A stretch of DNA of 44,148 bases, taken from contig JAPPIK010000049.1 of the NCBI GenBank assembly GCA_028820655.1, forward strand, positions 1 to 44,148, in the 5' to 3' direction. The translations under genes and the position numbers were made by a program. Under the pieces are notes generated by a model. It was not told the DNA's origin. It was given only the letters and a program-made list of their open reading frames with translations, and ran no database searches. Source of the stretch: Candidatus Poribacteria bacterium. GTDB taxonomy: Bacteria; Poribacteria; WGA-4E; JAJDTR01. This document shows, piece by piece, positions 16,365 to 25,342 of this stretch; positions within the stretch are counted from its first letter, which is position 1, and the number at the start of each line of letters is the position of its first letter.

Positions 16365-16706
16365 TGCGCGCGGCGTGCTTGATATATCCGCTTATCCGGG
16401 TTCAAGGAGGAAATGATGTCATTGAAAAACAGGCGATTCCTTACGGCGGCGCTTGTCGTCTCCCTGTATTCTCAGATCCAAATTGCAGGGCACGGTCAAC
16501 CCGCGCTCGGAGTCAAGATAGCCTACGCCTGCTGGAGAGGCGACAATCTCGAAATCTGCGTTATGGATGGAGACGGAGGCAATCAGATAAGGTTAACGGA
16601 GGACCCGGCGTATGACAGCGAACCGTCGTGGTCTCCCGACGGGGGGAGGATTGCGTTTAGCAGAGATCACCATATCCACGTTATGGATTCCGATGGACGG
16701 AATTTG
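15993..16706. repeat. 714-bp direct repeat, copy 2
   Basis: Copy of 14141-14854. The left edge is abrupt: the 150 bp before it (AT-rich, with no gene) do not resemble P10. Confidence 0.9.
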
Positions 16707-17372
16707 ATGGAAATCGTAAAAAATGCGAGAGGTTGGGACCCGGCGTGGTCTCCCGACGGAACAAAGATTGCGTACACCCGCTCCCAAGCGTTGAAAAGAC
16801 AGGTTTGGGTCATGGACCCCGACGGGGGTAACCAGATGCTGTTAACGCAATGGGGAGAGAACTATGATCCGGCGTGGTCGCACGATGGGGTTCGCATCGC
16901 ATTCGTATCCGCCAAAAGGCACGGAGGACCTGAAATCTACGTTATGGATAGCGACGGGGACAATCAGGTAAGGATTACCCATGATCTGGCGGCAAAGGAA
17001 AATCCATCGTGGTCGCCCGACAGTGGGTGGATTGCGTATGAGGCGCGCAGAGATCGGACCTATCAAATCTTTGTGGTAAAAACGGACGGCAGTGGCTTGA
17101 CAAGAAGACTGACGCGCAACCGACCGCACAAATCATACCCCGCATGGTCCCCCGACGGCACAAAGATCGCCTACGTGACATGGAATGCGCTCTTTGCGAC
17201 GATCAACTTGATGACTGTCGATGGTGAGCACCTTGAACGACTCAGTGAGAACAACGATGACACGGATTTGGAACCCGATTGGTTTTATCCGGCGGGCCGC
17301 TCCGTGACTCCGAAGGCGAACTTCGTGACTATCTGGGGTGAGATTAAATGGCCGGCAGCGTCTCGCAGATGA
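16416..17372 (+). CDS. P11: secreted six-bladed TolB-like propeller, type A with blade-1 cysteine pair
   Basis: 318 residues from ATG 16416 (the second of two adjacent ATGs). Signal peptide [20 protein letters not shown] to GHGQPA. Blade 1 reads ACWRGDNLEICVMD: two cysteines separated by eight residues on adjacent strands, where most relatives have Ser/Thr and Tyr. Blade 2 is short (FSRDHHIHVMD), and blade 2 ends in LMEIVKNARG instead of R-L-T. Blade 4 has WSHDG. The tail is VTPKANFVTIWGEIKWP. It is the complete version of the gene truncated at 14564 and is most similar to P23. Confidence 0.92.
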   Translation: MSLKNRRFLTAALVVSLYSQIQIAGHGQPALGVKIAYACWRGDNLEICVMDGDGGNQIRLTEDPAYDSEPSWSPDGGRIAFSRDHHIHVMDSDGRNLMEIVKNARGWDPAWSPDGTKIAYTRSQALKRQVWVMDPDGGNQMLLTQWGENYDPAWSHDGVRIAFVSAKRHGGPEIYVMDSDGDNQVRITHDLAAKENPSWSPDSGWIAYEARRDRTYQIFVVKTDGSGLTRRLTRNRPHKSYPAWSPDGTKIAYVTWNALFATINLMTVDGEHLERLSENNDDTDLEPDWFYPAGRSVTPKANFVTIWGEIKWPAASRR

Positions 17373-17443
17373 TGCGTGCGAGGCGCTTGGAAAGCGCCTC
17401 GAAACCACGCCTACCGGCGCTGATGAAGAGCGATTTTGCGATG

Positions 17444-17636
17444 CGCAAACTGACAGTTTGCGGTACAAAGAACGGTGGCTGCCTGGAATTCTGTAAGCTG
17501 AAGTCGGGTGCTCGCGCGCTACATGAAACCGGGCGGGGCAAGGGGATTTCTATCGCACGGAATTTACTATCGCCCTCACTATTCGTTCGGTTGATTCTAT
17601 CCGGTCGCTTGATTCCCGCCTACGAACCGTAGGTGG
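17444..17636. repeat. Leader hairpin plus ~116-bp element upstream of P12
   Basis: Stem CGCAAACT-GAC-AGTTTGCG (17444-17462) ends 242 nt before the P12 start, exactly as in P14. Compared with the leaders of P15, P17, P21 and P27-P29, 168 nt are inserted, including a ~116-bp element (17521-17636; copies at 11771-11885, 13362-13476 and 19893-20008). The insertion is bounded by CTGTAAGCTGAAG and CTGTAAGCCGCGG, which look like an imperfect direct repeat. Confidence 0.75.
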
Positions 17637-17704
17637 AAAACGGCGGTAGATGTATCGAACGCTGTAAGCCGCGGACTAATTGAGATATGATTAAGGAGGT
17701 TAAA

Positions 17705-18673
17705 ATGTCATTCAAAGCTAGACAACTGGCAGGGACAGCGCTTGTCATCTCGTTGTTTATCCAAACGCACATTGCAACGGACGGTTACGCCTCTCGCAGA
17801 GCCAAGATTGCCTTTACCTCCACAAGAGATGGAAACCGTGAAATCTATGTTATGGATGCCGACGGAAGCAATCAGGTAAGACTGACGAATCATCCGGCGG
17901 ATGACTTTGAGCCGTCATGGTCTCCAGATGGAAGAAGGATTGCATTTGTCTCCAATAGAGACAATGGGGTTGAACATATCTACGTTATGGATTCGAATGG
18001 ACAGAATTTAATGCGACTTACGAAAGAATTGAATGGTTCGGACCCGGCGTGGTCGCTTGATGGGGCAAAGATTGCGTTCACTCGCAACAAAGGAGGGATG
18101 CAGATTTGGGTAATGGACGCCGACGGGGGTAACGAGAAACGGTTAACCAATGTAGGTCGGAACTTTCAACCGGCCTGGTCGCCCGATGAAAAAAGAATCG
18201 CCTTCACAACCACTACGAAAGGAGGCGGAATATTCGAAATGGACGAGAACGGTAACAATCAGGAGAGACTTTCCCGCGGGATTTGGTCCGAGGGCAATCC
18301 ATCGTGGTCTCCCGACGGTCAATGGATAGCTCACGATTCTTGGCACAACGAAGTCATTAATCAAATCTTCGTCGTGAGAACCGATGGCAGCCGATTTACC
18401 CGCAAACTTACACGAAACGAACACCATAAAACGTCGCCTGCATGGTCCCCTGACGGCGGCACGATTGCCTACGTCATATCGGTTCGCTTCAAGAATAGGA
18501 CGATTCACTTGATGACCGCCGATGGGGATTACCTTGCACAGCTTAGTGGGGAGCACAACGGCGATGATACCGATCCGGACTGGTTTGACCCTGAAGCATG
18601 GTCGGTGTCTCCCGCCGCGAACTTCGTGACTATCTGGGGTGAGATCAAAGAGCCGACATCGGCTCGCAGATGA
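17705..18673 (+). CDS. P12: secreted six-bladed TolB-like propeller, type A
   Basis: 322 residues from ATG 17705 (MSFKARQL) behind AAGGAGGTTAAA; the in-frame ATG 17687 precedes the ribosome-binding site. Signal peptide to DGYAS. Blade 3 turn is WSLDG and blade 4 turn WSPDE, both variants. Blade 4 has FTTTTKGGGIFEMDENG. Blade 5 reads DGQWIAHDSW, with His where most have Tyr, a trait shared with the next gene. Tail [16 protein letters not shown]. First gene of a pair: P13 starts 51 nt downstream. Confidence 0.92.
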   Translation: MSFKARQLAGTALVISLFIQTHIATDGYASRRAKIAFTSTRDGNREIYVMDADGSNQVRLTNHPADDFEPSWSPDGRRIAFVSNRDNGVEHIYVMDSNGQNLMRLTKELNGSDPAWSLDGAKIAFTRNKGGMQIWVMDADGGNEKRLTNVGRNFQPAWSPDEKRIAFTTTTKGGGIFEMDENGNNQERLSRGIWSEGNPSWSPDGQWIAHDSWHNEVINQIFVVRTDGSRFTRKLTRNEHHKTSPAWSPDGGTIAYVISVRFKNRTIHLMTADGDYLAQLSGEHNGDDTDPDWFDPEAWSVSPAANFVTIWGEIKEPTSARR

Positions 18674-18724
18674 TGCGCGCGGCGTGATTGGAATAGCCGC
18701 GTATTTAAACGCAAGGAGGTACAA

Positions 18725-19699
18725 ATGTCATTCAAAGCTGAACGATTTTTCGCTGCGGCGCACCTCGTCCCCCTGTTAATCCTGATGCAAATTGCGGATA
18801 ACGCTTTCTCCGCGCCCCCAGCCAAGATTGCATTCACTTCTACGAGAGGCGGGAACTTTGAAATCTATACAATGGATAGCAACGGAGCCAATCAGGTAAG
18901 ACTAACGGATGACACGGCGTATGACGTGGAACCGTCGTGGTCTCCCGACGGCGATAGAATTACGTTTGTCTCCGCAAGAGGAAAAAGAGGGTTGAATATC
19001 CACGTTATGGATGCCGATGGACGGAATTTGATAGAACTGACAAAGGAATCGTCAAATACGGAACCCGCGTGGTCGCCCGACGGAACAAAGATCGCCTTTA
19101 TCCGCGCCAAAGGAAGGCTTCACGTTTGGGTCATGGACGCCGACGGGGGTAACCTGCTGCAGTTGACGCGGCTCGGAGCGAACTATAATCCGGCGTGGTC
19201 GCCCGATGGAAATCGGATCGCCTTCGTTACCCGGAAAAGGCACGGCGGTCCTGAAATCTACGTAATCGACCGGCATGGTGACAATGAGCAACGGCTTACC
19301 CACGATTTGGAGAAGAAGGGTCACCCATCGTGGTCTCCCGACGGTCAATGGATTGCGCACGAATCTCTTCACCGGGGAGACGGCTATCAAATCTTTGTCG
19401 TGAGAACCGACGGCAGCGGTCATCGGAAGCAGCTAACGCGGAAACCACCGCATAAAGAGCGGCCCGCATGGTCCCCCGACGGCGGCTGGATTGCCTACGT
19501 CGAAGTGATTCCCAACAAGAACACGACGATTCACTTGATGGCTGCCGACGGAGAGTACCTAAAACAACTCAGTGAGGAGCACGGCGGCGATGATACCGAT
19601 CCCGATTGGTATGATCCGGTGGGATGGGCTGTGTCCCCCGCCGCGAGCTTCGTTACAATTTGGGGGGAGATTAAAGAGCCGAACTCGGCTCGCAGATGA
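18725..19699 (+). CDS. P13: secreted six-bladed TolB-like propeller, type A
   Basis: 324 residues; ATG 18725 (MSFKAER) after AAGGAGGTACAA. Signal peptide to NAFSA. The first strand is followed by STRGGNFEIYTMDSNG, with Thr for Val and Asn for Asp in the loop. Blade 4 has the RKRHGGPEIYVIDRHG form also seen in P2, P11, P15 and P23. Blade 5 DGQWIAHES matches P12. Tail [16 protein letters not shown]. Second gene of the P12-P13 pair, followed by a terminator-like stem 29 bp after the stop. Confidence 0.92.
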   Translation: MSFKAERFFAAAHLVPLLILMQIADNAFSAPPAKIAFTSTRGGNFEIYTMDSNGANQVRLTDDTAYDVEPSWSPDGDRITFVSARGKRGLNIHVMDADGRNLIELTKESSNTEPAWSPDGTKIAFIRAKGRLHVWVMDADGGNLLQLTRLGANYNPAWSPDGNRIAFVTRKRHGGPEIYVIDRHGDNEQRLTHDLEKKGHPSWSPDGQWIAHESLHRGDGYQIFVVRTDGSGHRKQLTRKPPHKERPAWSPDGGWIAYVEVIPNKNTTIHLMAADGEYLKQLSEEHGGDDTDPDWYDPVGWAVSPAASFVTIWGEIKEPNSARR

Positions 19700-19728
19700 T
19701 GCGCGCGTCGCGCGTGGAATGCGCCTCT

Positions 19729-19758
19729 AAACGGAGTTTTTTCTCGAAAACTTGGTTT
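19729..19758. terminator. Terminator-like hairpin after P13
   Basis: AAACGGAGTTTT and AAAACTTGGTTT pair around TTCTCG with one mismatch, followed by CTTTCTCAC. Same family as 6517-6546. Confidence 0.6.
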
Positions 19759-19815
19759 CTTTCTCACGTTATCGCATCGAAACCACGCCTGCAGATGAAG
19801 GGCAATTTTGGAATG

Positions 19816-20008
19816 CGCAAACTAACAGTTTGCGCTACAAGAAACGGCGGCTGCCTGGAATTCTGTAGGCTGAAGTCGGGTGCTCGCGCACTACATGAAA
19901 CCGGGCGGGGCAAGGGGATCTCTATCGCACGGGATTTACTATCGCCCTCACTATTCGTTCGGTTGATTCTATTCAGTCGCTTGATTCCCGCCTACGAACT
20001 GTAGGTGG
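19816..20008. repeat. Leader hairpin plus ~116-bp element upstream of P14
   Basis: Stem CGCAAACT-AAC-AGTTTGCG (19816-19834) lies 242 nt before the start codon. The outer pair here is G-C (GCGC and GCGC) rather than the usual C-G, a complementary change. The ~116-bp element is at 19893-20008. Confidence 0.75.
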
Positions 20009-20076
20009 AAAACGTCGGTAGATGTATCGAACGCTGTAAGCCGCGGATTGATTTAGATTTGAATAAGGAGGTTAAA

Positions 20077-21063
20077 ATGTCATTCAAGACTAGACGCTTA
20101 TTCGCGGCAGCGCTTGTCATGTCTCTGTTAATACAGATGCACACTGCGGAAAACGGTTACGCGTCTCGCAGAACCAAGATCGCCTTCGCCTCTGCGCACG
20201 ACGGGAATTTGGAAATTTATGTCATGGACGGCGACGGGAGTAACCTGAGAAGAGTCACGGTAAATCCGGCAAGGGATAGCCTTCCGGCATGGTCTCCCGA
20301 CGGAAAGAAGATTGCCTTTGTTTCCGATAGAAACAATGTAAACAAGGATCACAAGCAAATCTGGGTGATCGACGCCGACGGGAAGAACCCGATTAGACTG
20401 ACGGACGGGTTGGTGGACACTTATCCGGATTGGTCGCCGGACGGCACGAAAATCCTGTACGACGCCCATCGTCTTCCAGAGGGCCATCATCTAGGTCACG
20501 GCGGGATTGCCGTGATGGATGCGGACGGGACGAACAAGAGGCTAGTTAAGAATGCAAGAGGCTTACATCCGACCTGGTCCCCTGATGGAAAACGAATAAC
20601 ATTTAGCTCCGGTGGAAATGCTGGTCGCGTGAATCAAATTCACGTGATGGATGTCGACGGACGAAATCGGACCCAGTTAACGCATGATCCTTTGCACAAA
20701 CGTTTGCCATCATGGTCACACGACGGGAAGCACATCGCGTATGTGGGCGATAACGTGATTTGGGTGGTGGATAGCGACGGAGAAAATCCTAGGCAACTCA
20801 CCTGGCATGTTACGGAATCACACCCTACATGGTCGCCGGACAGCGAATCCATCGCGTTTACCTCTTTTCATAGGGATCCCGGAATTATCGGGATTTACAC
20901 GGTGGATGTAATTAACGGCGCTGTCGACGTGTTGCTAGGTGATCCCGACTTCGTGAATTTCGATCCGGATTGGCTCTATCCCGGAGGACTCTCCGTTTCG
21001 CCGGAGGGCAGCCGGATCACAATATGGGGGAGGTTGAAGAAATACGCGTCCAGGCTCCGGTGA
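20077..21063 (+). CDS. P14: secreted six-bladed TolB-like propeller, type B
   Basis: 328 residues from ATG 20077 (MSFKTRRL) after AAGGAGGTTAAA. The frame is open upstream to 20005, but only with an in-frame start lacking a ribosome-binding site. Signal peptide to NGYAS. Blade 1 has SAHDGNLEIYVMDGDG. Blade 2 contains the inserted NNVNKDHKQIWVID loop found in P16, P21, P24 and P26. Blade 3 has HRLPEGHHLGHGG, shared with P21. Blade 5 has WSHDGKHIAYVGDNVIWVVD, and the tail is SPEGSRITIWGRLKKYASR. Followed by a 632-bp repeat-rich gap. Confidence 0.92.
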   Translation: MSFKTRRLFAAALVMSLLIQMHTAENGYASRRTKIAFASAHDGNLEIYVMDGDGSNLRRVTVNPARDSLPAWSPDGKKIAFVSDRNNVNKDHKQIWVIDADGKNPIRLTDGLVDTYPDWSPDGTKILYDAHRLPEGHHLGHGGIAVMDADGTNKRLVKNARGLHPTWSPDGKRITFSSGGNAGRVNQIHVMDVDGRNRTQLTHDPLHKRLPSWSHDGKHIAYVGDNVIWVVDSDGENPRQLTWHVTESHPTWSPDSESIAFTSFHRDPGIIGIYTVDVINGAVDVLLGDPDFVNFDPDWLYPGGLSVSPEGSRITIWGRLKKYASRLR

Positions 21064-21086
21064 ACCATGCGCGGGCGGGCGGCAGT

Positions 21087-21276
21087 GAACATTGTCTGAA
21101 CTGTGATTTATGTGATTACGGGATTACCTTGATTGTAGGCGGTGAGTTGCCGGTCATGAGCCGACTATTCCGCATCGTAAAGTTACTAGGAATTAGGGAA
21201 GAAACTAGTCTTTAAGAGAAATGATCTTTATCCGTCACCTGAACGAATATTTAGGACGGTAGAAGGAGAATGGTGG
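21087..21276. repeat. ~190-bp decayed intergenic repeat (copy b)
   Basis: Starts GAACATTGTCTGAACTGTG and ends near GAAGGAGAATGGTGGG, 23 bp after the P14 stop. It is followed at 21280-21345 by a partial, reverse-oriented copy of the GATAGAAATC/GCGAGTGG repeat family. The rest up to 21600 shows no gene. Confidence 0.65.
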
Positions 21277-21602
21277 GCGGAGGATCTCTATCGCAGTCGC
21301 TATGGGAATTCTATCGCACTCACTATACGTTCGTTTGATTCCTTTGATTCCACCCTACAGCTTATACTCAGCATCGTTTAATTTTGCGGAATTGTGCACC
21401 GAAAGTTTGTAGGAGATCAAGCGAATGATGAGTGAGTGCGATAGAGATCTTCTCCGAATCGCGACGGTCGGGGATCGGTGGGAACTCCTCCTACCACCTG
21501 CAAAACTCGCACTCCATTTCTAGACTCTTAAAAAACGCAACTTCCAACAGCGCAGAGTATAAACTTTTGAGAGCGACCGAAAAGCATCTGCACTTAAGAA
21601 TC

Positions 21603-21621
21603 CGCAAACTGACAGTTTGCG
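21603..21621. repeat. Leader hairpin of P15
   Basis: CGCAAACT-GAC-AGTTTGCG ends 74 nt before the P15 start codon. The bases before it (ACCGAAAAGCATCTGCACTT) match the leaders of P17, P27, P28 and P29. Confidence 0.8.
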
Positions 21622-21695
21622 GTACAGAAAGCGGCGGCGGCTGTTTAGAATCCTGTGAGCCGAAGATAGAATTATATTTGAATAAGGAGGTTAAA

Positions 21696-22658
21696 ATGCC
21701 ATTCAACGCTAGACAACTGGCGGGGACCGCGCTTGTCATGTCCCTGTTAATCCAGATGCAAATTGCGGGGACCGGTTACACCGCGCCTCAAGCCAAGATT
21801 GCATTCACATGCGTGTACAAGGCGAATGACGAGGACAATTTCGATATCTGCGTTATGGATGAAGACGGAGGCAACGAGGTAAGATTAACAGATGATCCGG
21901 CATGGGACTCTCATCCGTCGTGGTCTCCCGGCGGCGATAGGATTGCGTTTAGTAAAAATAACTCCGCTATCTACGTTATGGATTCCGACGGACGCAATCC
22001 GATGAGACTAACCGGTGGTAGGCAACCGGCGTGGTCTCCCGACGGAACAAAGATTGTGTTCACTCGATTCAAAGCGTTGAAATATCAGATCTGGATAATG
22101 GATGCCGACGGAGGAAACGAGGTACAGTTAACGAACTGGGGAGAGAACTATAAACCTGCGTGGTCGCCTGACGGGGACCGAATCGCATTCGTATCCGCCA
22201 AAAGGCACGCCGGACCTGAGATCTACGTTATGGATAGCGACGGCGGCAATCAGGTTAGGATCACCCACGATTTGAGACACAAGGATAATCCGTCGTGGTC
22301 TCCCGACGGTCGATGGATTGCGTATGACGAGAGTCTCCGAACTTGGCTCTCTCAAATCTATGTGGTGGAGGCCGAGCCCGAGGGGCGTTCAAAAAAACTG
22401 ACAGACGGCTCACCGACGAAATGGGAACCCGCCTGGTCACCGGATGGCGGCACGATCGCATACGTGGCATGGGACAAGCCCGTTGCTTGGATCGACTCGA
22501 TGACTCCCGATGGTATACACTTAAAAAAACTCACCGGGGACGACGGTATTAATCGTCTCGCTCCCGATTGGTTTGACCCGTTTGGCCGGCCCGTGTCCCC
22601 GGCCGCGAACTTCGTCACCATCTGGGGCGAGATAAAAAAGCCAAAATCGGGGTTTTAG
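21696..22658 (+). CDS. P15: secreted six-bladed TolB-like propeller, type A with blade-1 cysteine pair
   Basis: 320 residues from ATG 21696 (MPFNARQL). The frame is open for 88 more codons upstream, but those cover the leader hairpin and repeats and are not credible coding sequence. Blade 1 reads FTCVYKANDEDNFDICVMD: the two cysteines are kept although the connecting turn is four residues longer than in P11, P18 and P23. Turn 1 is WSPGG. Blade 5 has EAEPEGRSKKLT, without D-x-D-G. The end KKPKSGF lacks the basic RR/LR of most relatives. P16, a type B gene, starts 50 nt downstream. Confidence 0.92.
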   Translation: MPFNARQLAGTALVMSLLIQMQIAGTGYTAPQAKIAFTCVYKANDEDNFDICVMDEDGGNEVRLTDDPAWDSHPSWSPGGDRIAFSKNNSAIYVMDSDGRNPMRLTGGRQPAWSPDGTKIVFTRFKALKYQIWIMDADGGNEVQLTNWGENYKPAWSPDGDRIAFVSAKRHAGPEIYVMDSDGGNQVRITHDLRHKDNPSWSPDGRWIAYDESLRTWLSQIYVVEAEPEGRSKKLTDGSPTKWEPAWSPDGGTIAYVAWDKPVAWIDSMTPDGIHLKKLTGDDGINRLAPDWFDPFGRPVSPAANFVTIWGEIKKPKSGF

Positions 22659-22708
22659 GGCGGCTAGCGATCTGTATGAAACTCAGATGTTGCGGAGAGG
22701 AGGAACAG

Positions 22709-23692
22709 ATGCCATTCAAAGCGAGGTGCACCTTCGTAGGAACGCTTGTCGTCGCCCTGTTTATCCTGATGCAGCTTGCGGAAAACGGTTACGCTTCTCG
22801 CAGAACAAAGATTGCTTTCGTGTCCACGAGAGACGGGAATCCTGAAATTTATGTCATGGATGGCGACGGGAGAAACCTGAGAAGAGTGACGGTAAATCCA
22901 AATGTGGACCGCCTTCAGGCATGGTCTCCCGATGGCAAAAAGATTGCCTTTGTTTCCAATAGAAACAATGCAAACAAAGATCACACGCAAATCTGGGTGA
23001 TCGACGCCGACGGGAAGAACCCGATTAGACTGACGAACGGATTGGTGGACAGTTATCCGGACTGGTCGCCGGACGGCACGAAAATTGTGTACGACGCCCA
23101 TCTTGGTCCAGAGGAGCATAATATAGCGCCCGCCGGGATTACCGTGATGGATGCGGACGGGAACAACAAGAGACTACTTACGCCAGAAGGCGCACATCCG
23201 TCGTGGTCGCCCGATGGAAAACGAATAGCATTTATCTCCGGAAAAAATCCTGGTGACAGCCCCCAAATTTATGTAATGGATGTCGACGGACGAAATCGGA
23301 CCCAGTTAACGGATGACTTTGTGCGAAAACGTTTGCCGTCATGGTCACACGACGGGAAGCGCATCGCGTATGAGGGCAACCACGTAATTTGGGTGGTGGA
23401 TAGCGACGGAGAGAATCAGAGGCAAATCACGAAAGTAAATAATGATGGACACCCAACATGGTCACCGGACAGTCAATCCATCGCGTTTCGCTCTTTTGGA
23501 AGGGATCCCGGAATTGACGGGATTTACACGGTGGATGTAACCAGCGGCGCTGTCGACGCTTTGCTAGGTGATCCCGATTTCATAAATTCCGATCCGGATT
23601 GGCTATATCCCGGAGGACTCTCCGTTTCGCCGGAGGGCAACCGGATTACGATTTGGGGGAGGTTGAAGAATTTGGCGTCCGGCCTCCGGTGA
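22709..23692 (+). CDS. P16: secreted six-bladed TolB-like propeller, type B
   Basis: 327 residues from ATG 22709 (MPFKARC) after GAGAGGAGGAACAG. Signal peptide FVGTLVVALFILMQ to NGYAS. Blade 2 has the NNANKDHTQIWVID loop. Blade 3 has HLGPEEHNIAPAGITVMD, and blade 4 FISGKNPGDSPQIYVMDVDG. Blade 5 reads WSHDGKRIAYEGNHVIWVVD. The tail is SPEGNRITIWGRLKNLASGLR. It is the second gene of an A-then-B pair. The ~190-bp intergenic repeat begins 25 bp after its stop. Confidence 0.92.
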   Translation: MPFKARCTFVGTLVVALFILMQLAENGYASRRTKIAFVSTRDGNPEIYVMDGDGRNLRRVTVNPNVDRLQAWSPDGKKIAFVSNRNNANKDHTQIWVIDADGKNPIRLTNGLVDSYPDWSPDGTKIVYDAHLGPEEHNIAPAGITVMDADGNNKRLLTPEGAHPSWSPDGKRIAFISGKNPGDSPQIYVMDVDGRNRTQLTDDFVRKRLPSWSHDGKRIAYEGNHVIWVVDSDGENQRQITKVNNDGHPTWSPDSQSIAFRSFGRDPGIDGIYTVDVTSGAVDALLGDPDFINSDPDWLYPGGLSVSPEGNRITIWGRLKNLASGLR

Positions 23693-23716
23693 GGTGTGCG
23701 TTTTGTGGACGGCGGT

Positions 23717-23989
23717 GAACATTGTCTGAACTGTGATTTATGTGATTACGGGATTACCTTGATTTTAGGCGCTGAGTTGCCGGTCATGAGCCGATTATTC
23801 CGCATCGTGAAGCCATTAAGATTAAGGGGAGAAATCTGGTCTTTAAGAGAATGGATGTTTATCGGTCACTTGAACGATTATTTAGGACGATGGAAGGCGA
23901 ATGGCGGGGTGGTGACCACCCTACAACTTTAGATTTGGATCGAGACCGAAAAACATCCGCACTTAGAATCCGCAAACTAACAGTTTGCG
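23717..23989. repeat. ~190-bp repeat (copy c) plus leader hairpin of P17
   Basis: Copy of the CATTGTCTGAACTGTGATT repeat to about 23910, then hairpin GGGTGG-TGA-CCACCC-TAC (about 23915-23932) and stem CGCAAACT-AAC-AGTTTGCG (23971-23989), 74 nt before P17. Most of this block (from about 23785) recurs almost unchanged before P29 (39044-39250). Confidence 0.8.
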
Positions 23990-24063
23990 GTACATAGAGC
24001 GGCGGCGGCTGTTTAGAATCCTGTGAGCCGAAGATAGAATTATATTTGAATAAGGAGGTTAAA

Positions 24064-25038
24064 ATGTCATTCAAAGTTGGACGCACCTTCGCGGCAGCGC
24101 TTGTCATGTCTCTGTTAATACAGATGGAAATTGCAGAAAACGGTCACGCCTCTCGTGGAACCAAGATCGCCTTCACCTCTACGCGTGACGGGAATTTGGA
24201 AATTTATGTCATGGACGGCGACGCGAAAAACCAGAGAAGAGTAACGGTGCATCCAAACATTGACGAGGATCCGGCATGGTCGCCGGACGGGAAAAAGATT
24301 GCGTTTGTTTCCAATCGAAACGGGGGTCACATTCAAATCTGGGTGATCGACGCCGACGGGAAGAACACGATTAGACTGACGGATGGCGTGTCGGACCAGA
24401 ATCCGGACTGGTCTCCGGACGGGACGAAGATCGCGTACGACTTCCTTCTTAATCCATGGGACAATGAGAATTGGAAGCGTACCATATATGTGATCGATTC
24501 GGACGGAACAAACAACAGGAAACTGATTAAGAAACCGGAGTGGGAGACATATCCGTCGTGGTCACCCGACGGGAGGAAGATTGCTTTTAGATCTCACAGT
24601 CACGAGAGGTCTGATGAGATTTACGTGATGGACGCCGACGGAGGAGACATCGAGCGTCTAACGCGCGGCGGCTTTTCGAAATACATGCCGGCATGGTCGC
24701 CGGACGGTGAGCACATCGCTTATGTGAGCAATCACCGTATTTGGGTGATGGACAGTGACGGAAAGAAACAGAGACCAATTTCAGAAAATGGAAGTCACAG
24801 GCATCCGACATGGTCGCCGGACAGCGGGACCATTGCATTTCAATCTCGAGTCGGGCATTCGTTTTCAATTTTCACGGTCGACGTTGAGGCCGGCGGCATG
24901 GATCCGCTCCTCCAAGTTCGGGATCAGGACGATTCAAACCCTGATTGGTTCCATCCCGGGGGGCTATTGGTTACTCCGGGGGACAGCCATATTGCGATCT
25001 GGGGGCGGTTGAAGAACATCGGGGCGGCTCTCCGGTGA
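24064..25038 (+). CDS. P17: secreted six-bladed TolB-like propeller, type B
   Basis: 324 residues from ATG 24064 (MSFKVGR) after AAGGAGGTTAAA. Signal peptide to NGHAS. From the first strand to blade 3 (about 24171-24430) the DNA is almost identical to P27; blade 1 has the rare MDGDAKNQRRVT loop in both. Blade 3 has LLNPWDNENWKRTIYVID. Blade 4 has RSHSHERSDEIYVMDADGGDIERLT, also as in P27. The tail, VTPGDSHIAIWGRLKNIGAALR, differs from P27. So the N-terminal and central blades were copied between loci 12.6 kb apart while the ends were not. Confidence 0.92.
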   Translation: MSFKVGRTFAAALVMSLLIQMEIAENGHASRGTKIAFTSTRDGNLEIYVMDGDAKNQRRVTVHPNIDEDPAWSPDGKKIAFVSNRNGGHIQIWVIDADGKNTIRLTDGVSDQNPDWSPDGTKIAYDFLLNPWDNENWKRTIYVIDSDGTNNRKLIKKPEWETYPSWSPDGRKIAFRSHSHERSDEIYVMDADGGDIERLTRGGFSKYMPAWSPDGEHIAYVSNHRIWVMDSDGKKQRPISENGSHRHPTWSPDSGTIAFQSRVGHSFSIFTVDVEAGGMDPLLQVRDQDDSNPDWFHPGGLLVTPGDSHIAIWGRLKNIGAALR

Positions 25039-25055
25039 ACTATGCGCGGGCGGCA

Positions 25056-25248
25056 GTCAACATTGTCTGAGCCGTGATTTATGTGATTACGGGAATAGCT
25101 TGATTGCAGGCGTTGAGTTGCCGGTCATGAGCCGACTATTCTGCACCGTGAAGCCGCTGGGAATTAGCGAGAAATCTAGTCTTTAAGAGAAAAGATCTTT
25201 ACCGGTCACTTGAACGAATATCTAGGACGATAGAAGGCGAATGGCGGG
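25056..25248. repeat. ~190-bp decayed intergenic repeat (copy d)
   Basis: Runs from CAACATTGTCTGAGCCGTG to GAAGGCGAATGGCGGG, 17 bp after the P17 stop, then an ACGGATT tandem motif at 25282-25318. Confidence 0.65.
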
Positions 25249-25342
25249 AGAAGGTCGGGGAGAATTTTTGGTATTTGTCTGAATCACGGATTACACGGAT
25301 TACAGGATTTCACGGATGAGGTTTCGCTAAGAGATATACCTC

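Noticed and set aside
21432-21695. N-terminal extensions of several propeller genes (also before P14, P21, P25, P26 and P29)
   Set aside because: The extra codons run through hairpin repeats, the ribosome-binding site or the upstream gene. The conserved start MSFKxxR or MPFKxxR behind AAGGAGG is far more convincing.
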